From: Chrysochromulina tobinii
Taxonomy: Eukaryota; Haptophyta; Prymnesiales; Chrysochromulinaceae
Direction of reading: 5' to 3'
DNA length: 20,354 nt
Assembly (NCBI GenBank): GCA_001275005.1
Contig: JWZX01001674.1
Coordinates: 1 to 20,354 of the forward strand
In this document: one piece after another, positions 1-8,502 of the stretch
Numbering within the stretch: position 1 is the first letter of the stretch
How the letters are laid out: the number at the start of each line of letters is the position of its first letter
The notes under the pieces: model-generated
The model's input: only the letters and a program-made list of their open reading frames with translations
The model's database searches: none
Told to the model about the DNA's origin: nothing
Program-made: the position numbers and the translations under genes

Positions 1-115
1 CGGCTTCCGCGATGCGCCGCTTGATCTCCGCCTGCCGGAGAGCGCTCCTCGCCAATTCTTCTTCGGCGGCCGCACGCTGCTGCGCTTCAGCCGTGTGTGC
101 TTCGTGTGCGTCCAT
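1..115 (-). CDS. 5' end of a charged, Ala/Glu-rich protein (partial)
   Basis: On the minus strand an ATG at 115-113 opens a frame that stays open for 38 codons to the left edge. The predicted start reads MDAHEAHTAEAQQRAAAEEE and continues with alternating Ala, Glu, Arg, Lys and Ile, as in an alpha-helical coiled coil or charged linker. The ATG is followed by G, a favourable eukaryotic context. It would be transcribed away from the large plus-strand gene starting at 857. The rest of the gene is outside the window, so no family can be assigned. The main alternative is a chance open frame in GC-rich DNA; the biased composition argues mildly against that. Confidence 0.42.
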   Translation of the reverse strand, partial: MDAHEAHTAEAQQRAAAEEELARSALRQAEIKRRIAEA

Positions 116-173
116 CGTAGACGAAATTATCGCTCCGCCCGCGCTCCAGCGGCCTTCAGTGCGCGAACAAGGC

Positions 174-195
174 GAGGCCACTCCGAGGCCACTCC
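174..195. repeat. Two-copy 11-bp tandem repeat
   Basis: GAGGCCACTCC occurs twice head to tail (174-184 and 185-195) in noncoding DNA. It is probably a small slippage duplication with no evident function. Confidence 0.8.
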
Positions 196-594
196 GCCCT
201 GTGGGATCCACCACGCCCAAAACGCCGCCTCCGCTGAGAGACTCGTTTCGAGTCTCGCTGGGCTTTCCACAGGAAAATAGGTCAGCCAATTCAAGAGAGA
301 ACCTTTTTGGGTAATGTGTTGATTGAAATCAACATGCAATGGAAAACAGAAACTTCACTTCATACCGCACACCATGGGGGGAGGGGTGGCTTAGGCACGG
401 AAGGGGAAGCCGGGCATGTACCGGGCATGGTGCGCGCGATGCGGGGGTAGCGCTCGTCGTAGTTTCACCGTTCAATTGTACTCGACCATCTTGGGGATGG
501 ATGGTGTTCCCCTTGGTGACGTGGAGGTCGGGGAGCGCGTGTTAGAAATCACACAGACACACATTCACATGATTCACACATACACATTAATTAC

Positions 595-668
595 TTAGGG
601 TTAGGGTGTTCGGGTTAGGGTGTTCGGGTGAGGGTTGGGGTTAGGGTTCGGGTTAGGGTTAGGGTTAG
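595..668 (+). repeat. Interstitial telomere-like (TTAGGG) repeat block
   Basis: About 74 bp consists of TTAGGG and close variants: GTTCGGG, GTGAGGG and GTTGGGG are interspersed with GGGTTAGGG, and the block ends in several TTAGGG units. It follows a CA-rich tract. TTAGGG is the telomere unit of many protists and algae. The G-rich strand runs toward the right, the wrong orientation for a telomere capping the left end, and genes lie on both sides. It is therefore a degenerate interstitial or subtelomeric remnant, not a chromosome end. Confidence 0.85.
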
Positions 669-856
669 TAACACCATCGCGGGACCGCACGGGGGCGGTT
701 TAGACAATTGGGTTTAGAATCGCGCAGACCACGTCTATGAAGACCAGTCCATAGTCTAGAGTGCGCGACCAGAACATTTACTGCGACCTCGAGTCTTGAC
801 GAAACGCATCGTGTCGTCTGCACGTGACGATTATCCGTCCTGGACTGAGTGCTGCG

Positions 857-1655
857 ATGCCCCGCCATTGGCTCTTCGGCTACGGCAGCATTTTATCTGA
901 GGCCTCGCGCTTAGCAACGCTCGCTGCGGACTCGTCGGAAGAGCCATCGCTCGCAGCAGTAGTGGAGATTTCGGCTGCAGCTGGATTCGTTCGGGAATGG
1001 AATTTCAGAGCGCCCTCTGGCTTCACGGCTGTCGGTCTGCGCCGGTCTCCAGAAACGGCGACAGCCATTTGCGGCGTGCTCTTCGAGGTGGGCTCTGACT
1101 GCGCTCTCGGGCGCTTCGACGCACGCGAGAAAGGCTACGATCGCGTGCAGCTCGAGCCGTCTCAGGTGAGCGTGCTAGATGGCCATGCAGCCGCCACCGC
1201 TGAGCTGGAACGCGCGCGTGCCCGAAGGGCCGAAGATGCCATCGGCGTCGAAGACCACCTGTTCTGGGTCTACGTACCCAGGGAGACACAGCCTGCGTCG
1301 GATGAGTTCCCAATCTGCCAGACGTATGTCGATGTCTGCCTGTCGGGCTGCCTCGAGCGCGGCGGCCATGAGCTTGCCAATCGGTGGGTGGTCACGACGG
1401 GCGGCTGGTCGCAGTACTGGCTCAACGATGCACCGATGAGCCGGCGGCCATGGCTGCACCGACCACGCCATGCGGAGGTCGATGCAGTGCTCAAGGAACA
1501 CGCCGAGCGCACCCGCTTCGACGAGCGGCGTCACCCTGAAGACTACAGCGGCCGATGGAGCGGCAGCCTGCGCGGCATGTGGGGCGTGCCACCGCGCAAT
1601 AGCGCCTTTGTGGGCCGCGCTGCGGAGCTTGGACGGGTGGGTGCGGCGCTGCGCA

Positions 1656-1690
<35 letters not shown>

Positions 1691-4600
1691 CGGTTGACGA
1701 CGCTTGAGCTCGTTGGTATGGGCGGCGTAGGGAAGACGCAACTTGCGACCGAGTACTGCTACCGCAGCTTTGCGGCCGCTTCTCAGCTTGATGAGCGGCC
1801 TTCGGCGGCGGCGCAGCGCTACGGGCTTGTGGCTTGGCTTCGAGCAGAGTCGGCGGAGGCGCTTGCGGCGGATCTACGCAGCCTCGCGAACGACTCGGGT
1901 ATCGGCGTTCAGGGCATGCGTAACGACGAAGTTGTGTCGGAAGTGCGAGCCCGGCTGTACCGCACGCACACGAACTGGCTCCTCGTCTTCGACAATGTGA
2001 CGAGCGCCTCGTTCATCGGAGAGCAGGGATTGCTCCCTCGTGGCTGCATGGGTACTGGGCACGTGCTCATCACAAGCCGCACGTATGACGAAGCGCGCGG
2101 CCTGTGCAGCAACCTGAGTTCAGTCCTCCAACTGGGCTGCTTTAGCACGACCGAATCTCTGGCGCTGCTGCGTGGCGCGGGTGGCGAGCACCTGGGCGTG
2201 GATGATCTCCTCGACCTCGCCGAGCAAAATGGGGAGGAGCTGATGGAGATGCGAGGCTTGCGGGGCAGCATGACGGAGCTCGAGCTCGAAGGGCTGAGAG
2301 GGGAACGAGGGGACCAAGGCGGCCGAGAGCCACTTCCGAATGAGAAGCAGCCGACCATGACTGCCGGTATGCTCGCTGCTGCTAAGCTAGGCCACCTGCC
2401 TCTTGCCCTGGCCCTTGCCGCCGCCTATATGCGCGCATGCGACGTTTCGTGTGCGGACTACTTTCGACGGTTATCGAGCGGAGAGTACCCGACGGCCCTC
2501 GGCATGTCGTCCCCCCGACGGCGCCGGCCCAACGGTGGGGAGCTGCTGCAAGGCTACGAACAAGGCGTGGCAGAGTCCTTCGAGCTATCCTTGGCCCAGC
2601 TTGACGAGCCAATGGCCAGCAGTTCCGGTGGCGCTGCTGCGCTCGGGACGTCGGAGATTCGACGGAGATCCTTGTCGGGGGAGTTCATCCATGGGAGCAG
2701 TGCACGCTCCCAGCGCATCGGCGCCGTATCGACACGCCAGGTGCTTGATGTGCTCAGCTTCTGTGCGAGCGAAGGGATTCCCAAGGCATTCGTGACAGCC
2801 GTGGTGCTCGGGACGGCTGCGTGCGAAGAGGTGCCGCCGCCGGTAGTCCCGCCGCCGGTGGAGGAACGAGGGTCGAGTGGGCTGGAGGCAGAAGGCAAGG
2901 CGATGGCGAAGGAGGTGCGGCCTGCAGCGCAGCCGTCAACTTGGACAGGGGTGGCAGTTGCTTGTGGCGTCTTGTCCATCAGCGCCGCTGTCCTCGCTGC
3001 CGCAGCGCCGCAACGCCGACGACGAGCTGCTCTGGTAATCTCCGCTCTCGCTGCCGGGCTTGCGGCTGCGGCTGCCACGGCGTGCTCAACGGCGCGTGCC
3101 GCGGCCGACGCTACCGAGGCTACCACGGCCGACGCCACCGAGGCTGTCGCATCCGCCGTGGGGCAGATCGCTGCTACTCCTCATGCAGCAGCATCCTCGG
3201 CGCAGGGGAGCACGAAGGAACGGGAAGTCGACAGGGATTCGTTCGACGGGGATTCCACAGCAAAGGATTCCACAGCAAAGGATTCCACAGCAAAGGATTC
3301 GTTCGACGGGGATTCCACAGCAAAGGATTCCACAGCAAAGGATTCCACAGCAAAGGATTCGTTCGACGACGTCCAGCGCCTCCCCGCACACACAGCCTTC
3401 CCCACAGCGCCCTCGTGCCCCATGGCCGCCCACCCGTTGCTGTTGCCTGCGGACACAGAGGTCTTCGATGGGATGAACGCCGAGGGCGAGGCGCAGGCGG
3501 TCGCAGATCGCGCTTGGCTTCGACTCAAGCGATTCAGCTTGCTCACCGTACGCGAGGTGCGTGGGGAGCGCACGGGCTCGGCGCCTCTGAGTCTGCTCGC
3601 ATGCAAGGGCTCACCATAGCGCCCCGCCCCTCTCCCCACAGGTGCATGGGGAGCGCACGGGCTGCCTGCATCGGCTCCTCACAAAGAGCCTGCGAGCGCA
3701 CATGCAACCGCTCCAATCTGCGCGTGTGCTCGCTACGTGCACCTGGGCACTCGAGCGCCACTGGGCCTTTGATGCGGCGGACACGTCGACCTGGTCCAAC
3801 TCGACGACGGGCACGATCGAGCACGTACAGGCAGTCGGCCGCCACTGCTTGGAACTGCTGCATCAGGCAGCTGCTGACGCCGAGAGCGGCGCGAGCAGCA
3901 GCAGCTTCGCGAAGAGCGATCCTGGAGCTTTTGGAGCCGAGGGCTCGGCGGCGAGCGTCGAGTATCATGCGCTGCTGGCCGCACTGCAGCTTCGCGTCTC
4001 GGCACTGCTCACGCGGGGTGCCCTGTGCATGTCGATGGCGCTCTCGCGCTTCGATCAGGCTCACAAGGCCCTCGACGCGGCGCGCGCCATCCTCGACGCT
4101 CAGCTGCCGGGCGAGCGCCCACCACGACGCGAGGGGTATGATGAGCGACTGAGCGTGCGTGCGCTCACCCTCTCCACGGCGGGCAAAGTCGCGCGCTACT
4201 GCGGGCAGCTCGTGGAGGCCGAGGCGCTGCTGCATGAGGCGCTCGACATTTGGCGAGCGTGTGGTGAGCGCGCGGGCGCGGCTGCCACACTACATGAGCT
4301 TGGGGTCGTCCGGTTGCGACGCGCCGACTGGGCTGCAGCCACGACGCTGCTGCAGCAGTCGCTGGACATGAAGCGCGAGCTGCGCGCAGCCCTGCCCGCC
4401 GCGGGGAGTCAGGCCAGCGCTCACGTCGGCGCGCTCAAGCGGAGTGCCCATACGAGGCAAGCCGAGTACTCTTACGAGGAGGCCGCGACGCTGCACCAGC
4501 TCGCGGTGGCTTCGATGTCGAGCAAGCCTCCGCGCTTGCTCGAGGCTGGCGCGCTGCTCCGCGAGGCGCTCGCCCTCGAGGATCAGGGGCCGTCGGAGCG

Positions 4601-6538
4601 CTGTGGCGGGCGCGCGGCCGCGGAGCGCTGTGGCGCGCGCGCGGCCACGTTCCAGCAGCTCGCGCGCGTCGCGGAGCGCTGTGGCGATCACGCGGCAGCT
4701 CTCCAGCATCTGCAGGAGGCCCTCGCGATGCATCGGCGGGCCTATGGCGAGGGAGTGCCGCACGTGAACAAGGCGGCCGTCCTGTCCCAGCTCGCCAACC
4801 TCTCCCTCCAGGGAGGCGAGCCTGATCGCGCGGCAGCGTACCTTGAGCAGGTACGTTGATTGCATGCGGATGGCCTGCCTTGCATGCCAGTGCTCACCAC
4901 AGCGCGCCCTGCGCCTGATGAAGATACGTTGATTGCATGCGGATGGCCTGCCTTGCATGCCAGTGCTCACCACAGCGCGCCCTTGAGCAGGCGCTTGCCA
5001 TGCGCCGACGTATCTACGGCCACGGGGACGCGGGCCATGTCGAGGTGGCCCTCAATCTGTGCAAGCTGGGCGAGACGGATCGGGCACGCGGCGAGTTACC
5101 CGCCGCCGCCGCGCATTTCGGCGAGGGTCGGGCTGTCTTGGAAGCGCTCGTGCTGCGCGAGTCGGGGGCTCCGCACGGGGCGCTGCCGGGGGCGGCCGCA
5201 GACGGGCGGCGAAGCAGCAGCCGAGCCCCCCCGCCGATGAGCCCGCTGCAGCGCGTCGCATGGCTGGTGGCTCGCGCCGGGGGCGGTGAGGGCGCGCCAC
5301 CATCTCGGCTGCTCAACAAGCTGCTACAGGTGATCAAGTGGCAGCGCACTGTGGCGAAGGAGGCCTCTGACGTCGCCCGTGCAGCGGAGCTCGCCGCTGA
5401 GGAGCAGCAGCTGCGCCACGCGGTGGACGAGGCCAATCAGAGGGCCGAGGAGGGGCGAGATATTCTCCGAGAGGCGCGCGCAGGCACGCAAGAACGCCCG
5501 ATTGTGCCATTGATGGTCTCATGCCGTGACAGAGTCCGGGCGGAGCTCCTCTCGATGCGTGCGGCGGCCGCGGACGACGCGCCGACGCGCGAGCGCCACC
5601 TACGGACCATTTTGAGCCTCGCTGATGAGCTGGCTAGGCTCGCAAAGGCGGAGGCCGAGACGGAGGCGGAGGCGGAGGCCGAGGCGGAGGCGGCCATGGC
5701 GGCCGAGGCGGAGACGGAGGTGGGTGTGGCGGAGGCGGCCATGTTCGAACATGGCGGAGGTGGCCAATCGCCACATGACGTCTCCCGAGATGGCTCGCAG
5801 GCGTCCTTATGCGATGCGAGCCTCGAGTTCGTCTCGGAGCTGCGCGAGGCGGCAGCGGGGCTGGGCCCGGCACCCGCATTCGTCTGTCGAGCCTTCAAGG
5901 CATGTGACGTGCTGCGCTTCAGGATTCGGGCGGAGGGCGTCGCCTTGACGGATTTACAAGCCGAGGAGGCGTATAAATCTCGAGCGGCGCAGATCTCGCA
6001 GGGAGATTACATGCTCTCGGACAAGGCGCTCGCCAAGCTGCAGGCCACCTTCGGCGAACTCACGATCGACGCCTTTGCCTCCGGTGCTACGGCGCAACTG
6101 CCGCGCTTTTGGGCCGCCGAGGCGGTCGACGGTGCGGAGGGCACAGACGCCTTCGCTCAACGGTGGACGGGGGAGCACCTGCTGGTTCACGCGCCGGTGT
6201 CGTTGTTGCCGGACGTGATCGAGAAGCTTGAGCGGGAGCAGGCGGCCTCCGCGGTGGTGGTGTGCCCGTACTGGACCGGCGCTCCCTGGTACGCGCCGCT
6301 GGAGCGGCTCGCATCGGACTCGATCATTCTTCCGCCTGGGTCTCTGCGGGCCATCGCCAACCGCACAGGCCGCGTCACGAGCTGGCGGGTAGTCGCGTTC
6401 CATGTCACGGCAAGGAGCGCGGGATCGGAGACCCGAGGTCCCCTGATACCGATTCGTTCGTCAGCTTCATCTGAAGCGCTTCCGGCACGCAGACCGATTC
6501 GTTCGTCAGTTTCATCTGAAGCGCTTCCGGCTCGTTGA
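857..6538 (+). CDS. GGCT-like / NB-ARC / TPR multidomain protein with retroelement-derived C-terminus (3 exons)
   Basis: Predicted exons are 857-3556, 3642-4850 and 4991-6538, all phase 0, giving about 1818 residues. The first in-frame ATG is at 857; the open frame extends upstream only through a GTG. Residues 1 to about 215 resemble gamma-glutamylcyclotransferases: FGYGSIL at 7-13 and a candidate catalytic Glu91 in DAREKGY. After a Gly run comes an NB-ARC/STAND ATPase: P-loop GMGGVGKT (287-294), Walker B LLVFDNV (375-381), a sensor-like HVLITSR and a GLPLA-like HLPLALALA. Two hydrophobic stretches lie near 696-745, then a DSTAK minisatellite (794-837). Kinesin-light-chain-like TPRs span roughly 960-1360. 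An acidic Ala/Glu coil follows, then residues about 1600-1765 resemble the RNase H tail of DIRS-type retrotransposons. NB-ARC-TPR proteins act as oligomerising switches; the ligand is unknown. Additional introns cannot be excluded. Confidence 0.8.
3235..3368 (+). repeat. In-frame 60-bp coding minisatellite
   Basis: A 60-bp unit is perfectly duplicated (3241-3300 and 3301-3360) with partial copies at both edges. Each unit contains three 15-bp subunits encoding DSTAK plus a DSFDG spacer. Length stays a multiple of three, so the frame is preserved. It forms a hydrophilic, Ser/Thr/Asp-rich linker between the hydrophobic pair and the TPR region. Confidence 0.95.
3557..3641 (+). other. Intron 1 of the NB-ARC/TPR gene (85 bp)
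   Basis: The frame from exon 1 would stop at 3617-3619 unless spliced. A GAG|GTGCGT donor and CCCCACAG|GTG acceptor restore a continuous frame into the TPR exon at phase 0. The sequence at the donor (AGGTGCGTGGGGAGCGCACG) is repeated almost exactly at the acceptor 85 bp later, so the intron is one period of a tandem duplication. CTCAC at about 3610-3614 could be the branch site. Confidence 0.8.
4595..4686 (+). repeat. Three dispersed GGAGCGCTGTGGCG copies in the TPR exon
   Basis: The 14-mer GGAGCGCTGTGGCG occurs at 4595, 4622 and 4673, encoding ERCG followed by G/A/D, R/H and AA. Spacings of 27 and 51 bp preserve frame. This suggests micro-duplication within a TPR helix, which may have lengthened the repeat. 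Confidence 0.8.
4851..4990 (+). other. Intron 2 of the NB-ARC/TPR gene (140 bp)
   Basis: Exon 2 would end at TGA 4857-4859. Splicing GAGCAG|GTACGT to TTGAGCAG|GCGCTT joins YLEQ to ALAMRRRIYG, recreating a canonical TPR helix in phase 0. CCTTGAGCAGG is present at both junctions (4841-4851 and 4981-4991). An earlier AG at 4974, followed by an in-frame CGCGCC, is a possible alternative acceptor that would insert RALEQ; it lies very close to the likely CTCAC branch site, so I prefer 4990. Confidence 0.8.
4852..4983 (+). repeat. 59-bp perfect direct repeat inside intron 2
   Basis: A 59-bp block at 4852-4910 recurs without mismatch at 4925-4983 (period 73, 14-bp spacer). It begins TACGTTGATTGCATGCGGAT and ends in CTCACCACAGCGCGCCCT. 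The duplication lies almost entirely inside the intron. Confidence 0.95.
5880..6420 (+). mobile_element. Retrotransposon-derived segment (DIRS/Ngaro-type RNase H tail) fused in frame
   Basis: The encoded segment contains LTIDAFASGATAQLPRFW, then an EGTDAFAQRW block, then HAPVSLLPDVIEKLE, then VVVCPYWTGAPWYAPLE and SWRVVAFHV. This order of motifs (hydrophobic-D-x-FAS with LPRF, D-A-F-x-Q-x-W, PPV/APV-S-L-x-P, hydrophobic run with W-x-x-x-PWY-x-L) is what I recognise from the end of the reverse transcriptase/RNase H region of DIRS1- and Ngaro-like elements. No reverse transcriptase palm motif, tyrosine recombinase or terminal repeats are visible here, so this is a fragment and not a working element. 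It has stayed open and in frame with the TPR exon, consistent with exaptation. Family assignment is from memory of motifs; a profile search is needed to confirm it. Confidence 0.62.
6448..6535 (+). repeat. 45-bp tandem repeat at the 3' end of the NB-ARC/TPR gene
   Basis: A 45-bp unit is duplicated head to tail (6448-6492, then 6493-6535) with very few differences. It encodes PIRSSASSEALPAR and then PIRSSVSSEALPAR just before the TGA at 6536-6538. Confidence 0.92.
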
Positions 6539-6678
6539 GTGGGCGAAGTCGGGGGACGTGTGTGTGTTCCTAGTGCACACAGCTGTAAGGTGTGTGTCTT
6601 CTGAGCGGGCAGTAACAGTGCCGTAGCACCGGATGTCGCGTCTGTCGTGCTAACGTTCACACAGCTGCATGCAAAAGC

Positions 6679-6699
6679 CAAGGGGCTGGGAGCCCCTTG
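6679..6699. terminator. GC-rich hairpin downstream of the NB-ARC/TPR gene
   Basis: CAAGGGGCT and AGCCCCTTG form a perfect 9-bp stem with a GGG loop, flanked by direct GCAAAAGCC copies. It lies in the 264-bp gap between the two plus-strand genes, so it might affect 3'-end formation or be a small mobile-element scar. The terminator label is only the nearest category; eukaryotic termination does not depend on such hairpins. Confidence 0.3.
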
Positions 6700-6802
6700 C
6701 AAAAGCCGACCGTTACATTTTTCGGCCCTGTTTGTTGATGCGTCGCCCTCGCGCAATACTTGGCGGACGAAGGGTCGATAGATTTTCCGACGTTTTGGCG
6801 GA

Positions 6803-7957
6803 ATGCTGCAAATGACACAAACCGCGAGGAAGACTGGGACTGATGGTGCCTCGTTGGAAGAGGTCCGAGTGGAAAATTTCAAGCTGGCGATGAGGTGTCG
6901 GGAGCTCGAGATAATCATTGAGAAACTCATAGCGGCCGCGCAGGCCACACAGGACGAGGCGGACCGAGCCCACAAGATGGCCGCCTTGCATGATAGAGCA
7001 CTTGCGGCCGACTTGGAGGCGGCTCGGATGCAAGTGCTCGAGGCCCGCGTGAAATCCAAGGAACAGGGGCTTCAGGCAACCCAATTACGTTGCAAGCACA
7101 TGCAGAAAGAGCTCGAGTCGCTCATCAATGTGCGTGCGGAGAACGCACGGCTGCGCGAGGAGCTCTCGATGAGCAAAGGTGAGACGCTCGCCGCCTTGCA
7201 ACATTCGCGCATCATGAGCCAGCCTGAGCGCAGCGTCAAGTCGCTTGCCCAGCAACGCCTCGATGAGCGCGCGAGCGACAGCTTGGAGGAGGTGACCAGA
7301 GCACTCTCAGAGCAGCATAAGGCAGAGGTACGGAGCTTCTTCAGCGAGAAAATGCTCACAAAGGCGCGCGATCAGATCCGCAAGCTCGAGCTCCAGATTG
7401 CAAGTGCTGTAGTCAAAGACGCAGGCTACGTGAAGCCGACCAACAAGGATGCTGCAGTTGTTGCGGGTGGCCTCCACTCGCTAGTCGAGGTGTACAAAGG
7501 GAAGTGGATGAGCTCGGAGCGCGAGATTGAAGGCTACAAGGTGCGCATCCGTCGCATGGAGATCGCATCTGGGCTACTGCGCACGGAGCTTGAGGGGCTA
7601 CGCGTCGAGCGCATTGAGCTCGTGGCCGCGGCCAATGCGGCGGCTCCGATAGATCTGCACAGGTCCGCCCCACGAAGCACCGACAGCTCTGGGCCATCCA
7701 AGGAAGGTGGCAACTTGTTTGCCGCCGCACCCCCGAGTCGCATCCAAGCCTTGCCGCAGGGGGTAGCACAAGGGAGTGGCACAAGCAGTATCAGCATCAG
7801 TAGCAGTACGCTCGCGATCAGCCGCGCGGCCTCGAGCTACAGCGCGCCGCCGGCCAAGCAGCAGCCTCCAGCAGTGCCTCATCATCGGAGCGCGCCCGCG
7901 CTGTTGCGGGGACAGCATGGACGCCCATTAAGCGCGCCTCCATCCAAAGCATGTTGA
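6803..7957 (+). CDS. Coiled-coil protein of unknown function
   Basis: The single open frame encodes 384 residues from ATG 6803 to TGA 7957. Residues about 15-205 are rich in Glu, Lys, Arg, Leu and Ala with heptad-like spacing (VENFKLAMRCRELEIIIEKL, then Asp/Ala-rich and Gln/Leu-rich stretches), strongly suggesting a long parallel coiled coil. A second shorter helix covers about 225-275 (KGKWMSSEREIEGYKVRIRR). The C-terminal third is Ser/Pro/Ala-rich and likely disordered. There is no signal peptide or membrane segment, so it is probably cytoskeletal, centrosomal/basal-body or a scaffold; this is inference from structure only. It follows the NB-ARC gene on the same strand after a 264-bp gap and runs convergent to the glycosyltransferase gene at 8503-12153. 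Confidence 0.85.
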   Translation: MLQMTQTARKTGTDGASLEEVRVENFKLAMRCRELEIIIEKLIAAAQATQDEADRAHKMAALHDRALAADLEAARMQVLEARVKSKEQGLQATQLRCKHMQKELESLINVRAENARLREELSMSKGETLAALQHSRIMSQPERSVKSLAQQRLDERASDSLEEVTRALSEQHKAEVRSFFSEKMLTKARDQIRKLELQIASAVVKDAGYVKPTNKDAAVVAGGLHSLVEVYKGKWMSSEREIEGYKVRIRRMEIASGLLRTELEGLRVERIELVAAANAAAPIDLHRSAPRSTDSSGPSKEGGNLFAAAPPSRIQALPQGVAQGSGTSSISISSSTLAISRAASSYSAPPAKQQPPAVPHHRSAPALLRGQHGRPLSAPPSKAC

Positions 7958-8502
7958 ACGACGAGTCCGCAAAAGCACCGGCGTCCCTGATCATGATTAA
8001 TGCATGGAAGCTTGCTTAGTACCAACTTTATCAGTCGTAATCGGTGATGTATGATTCAGTGCATAGTGCAATGTTCGTCACCGTGCAAAACGCCACAGTA
8101 CCGATGTAAATGTTGTCATTTGTCCATGCATTTCCATTGGTCACGTTCGTTCATGCACGTTTTGCGATCACATTCGGCCCCCGGCCCCGCCCGCGAACCG
8201 CGTGGCACCGCCCCTGATTCGTAAATAGAAAACACCTCAATAACTACACGACAATGATGCCACAGTGTACAGTGAAGATTCCCGCGCCGCACATGCGCAG
8301 CATGTCTGGTCGTCCGCCGGCCCTGCAGGTTCCTCCCATCGTTGCATCGACGCCCGCTGCCGCCCACATGCCGCCCACAACGGCACCAACACCATCAGTC
8401 AGGCGTGCAGCAGACAGCAGACCGGGGTTTGACCTGCGCAGCACAGACCGAGACGTCCACACCTCCTTCGTGTTATGGGTGTCGTGTACAGCTGTACACC
8501 TC
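7958..8502. other. Convergent intergenic region
   Basis: This gap lies between the 3' end of the coiled-coil gene (plus) and the 3' end of the glycosyltransferase-like gene (minus), so it should contain both 3' untranslated regions. Its left half is less GC-rich than the genes. The plus-strand frame beginning at 8254 runs on as an antisense shadow of the minus-strand gene and is not credible. The one clear structure is a 16-bp palindrome at 8484-8499. Confidence 0.65.
8484..8499. repeat. Perfect 16-bp palindrome
   Basis: GTGTACAGCTGTACAC is its own reverse complement. It ends 4 bp beyond the TGA of the minus-strand gene at 8503-8505, in its 3' flank. It could be a dimeric protein site or chance. 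Confidence 0.8.

Larger units (their letters stand above)
116..856. other. Divergent intergenic region between the left-edge gene and the NB-ARC gene
   Basis: No convincing gene is visible. The stretch holds a two-copy 11-bp tandem repeat (174-195), a small hairpin with 7-bp arms TGTTGAT/ATCAACA (317-334), a CA-rich tract (about 550-590) and a telomere-like block (595-668). It must contain the 5' sequences of both flanking genes, but I recognise no TATA box or other defined promoter element. Confidence 0.6.

Noticed and set aside
595-668. True chromosome end
   Set aside because: The G-rich strand orientation is wrong for a left telomere, the repeat is degenerate, and genes lie on both sides.
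824-856. Upstream GTG as the start of the NB-ARC gene
   Set aside because: The gene is eukaryotic, and the GGCT homology begins right after the ATG at 857, so the ATG is preferred.
1175-1741. Minus-strand open frame of 188 codons
   Set aside because: Antisense to the GGCT and NB-ARC coding sequence; its poly-Ala run is the complement of the poly-Gly codons.
2821-4152. Plus-strand open frame of 443 codons overlapping exons 1 and 2 of the NB-ARC gene
   Set aside because: It is Arg/Cys/Ser-rich, lacks any domain and is out of phase with the motif-bearing frame; typical shadow in GC-rich DNA.
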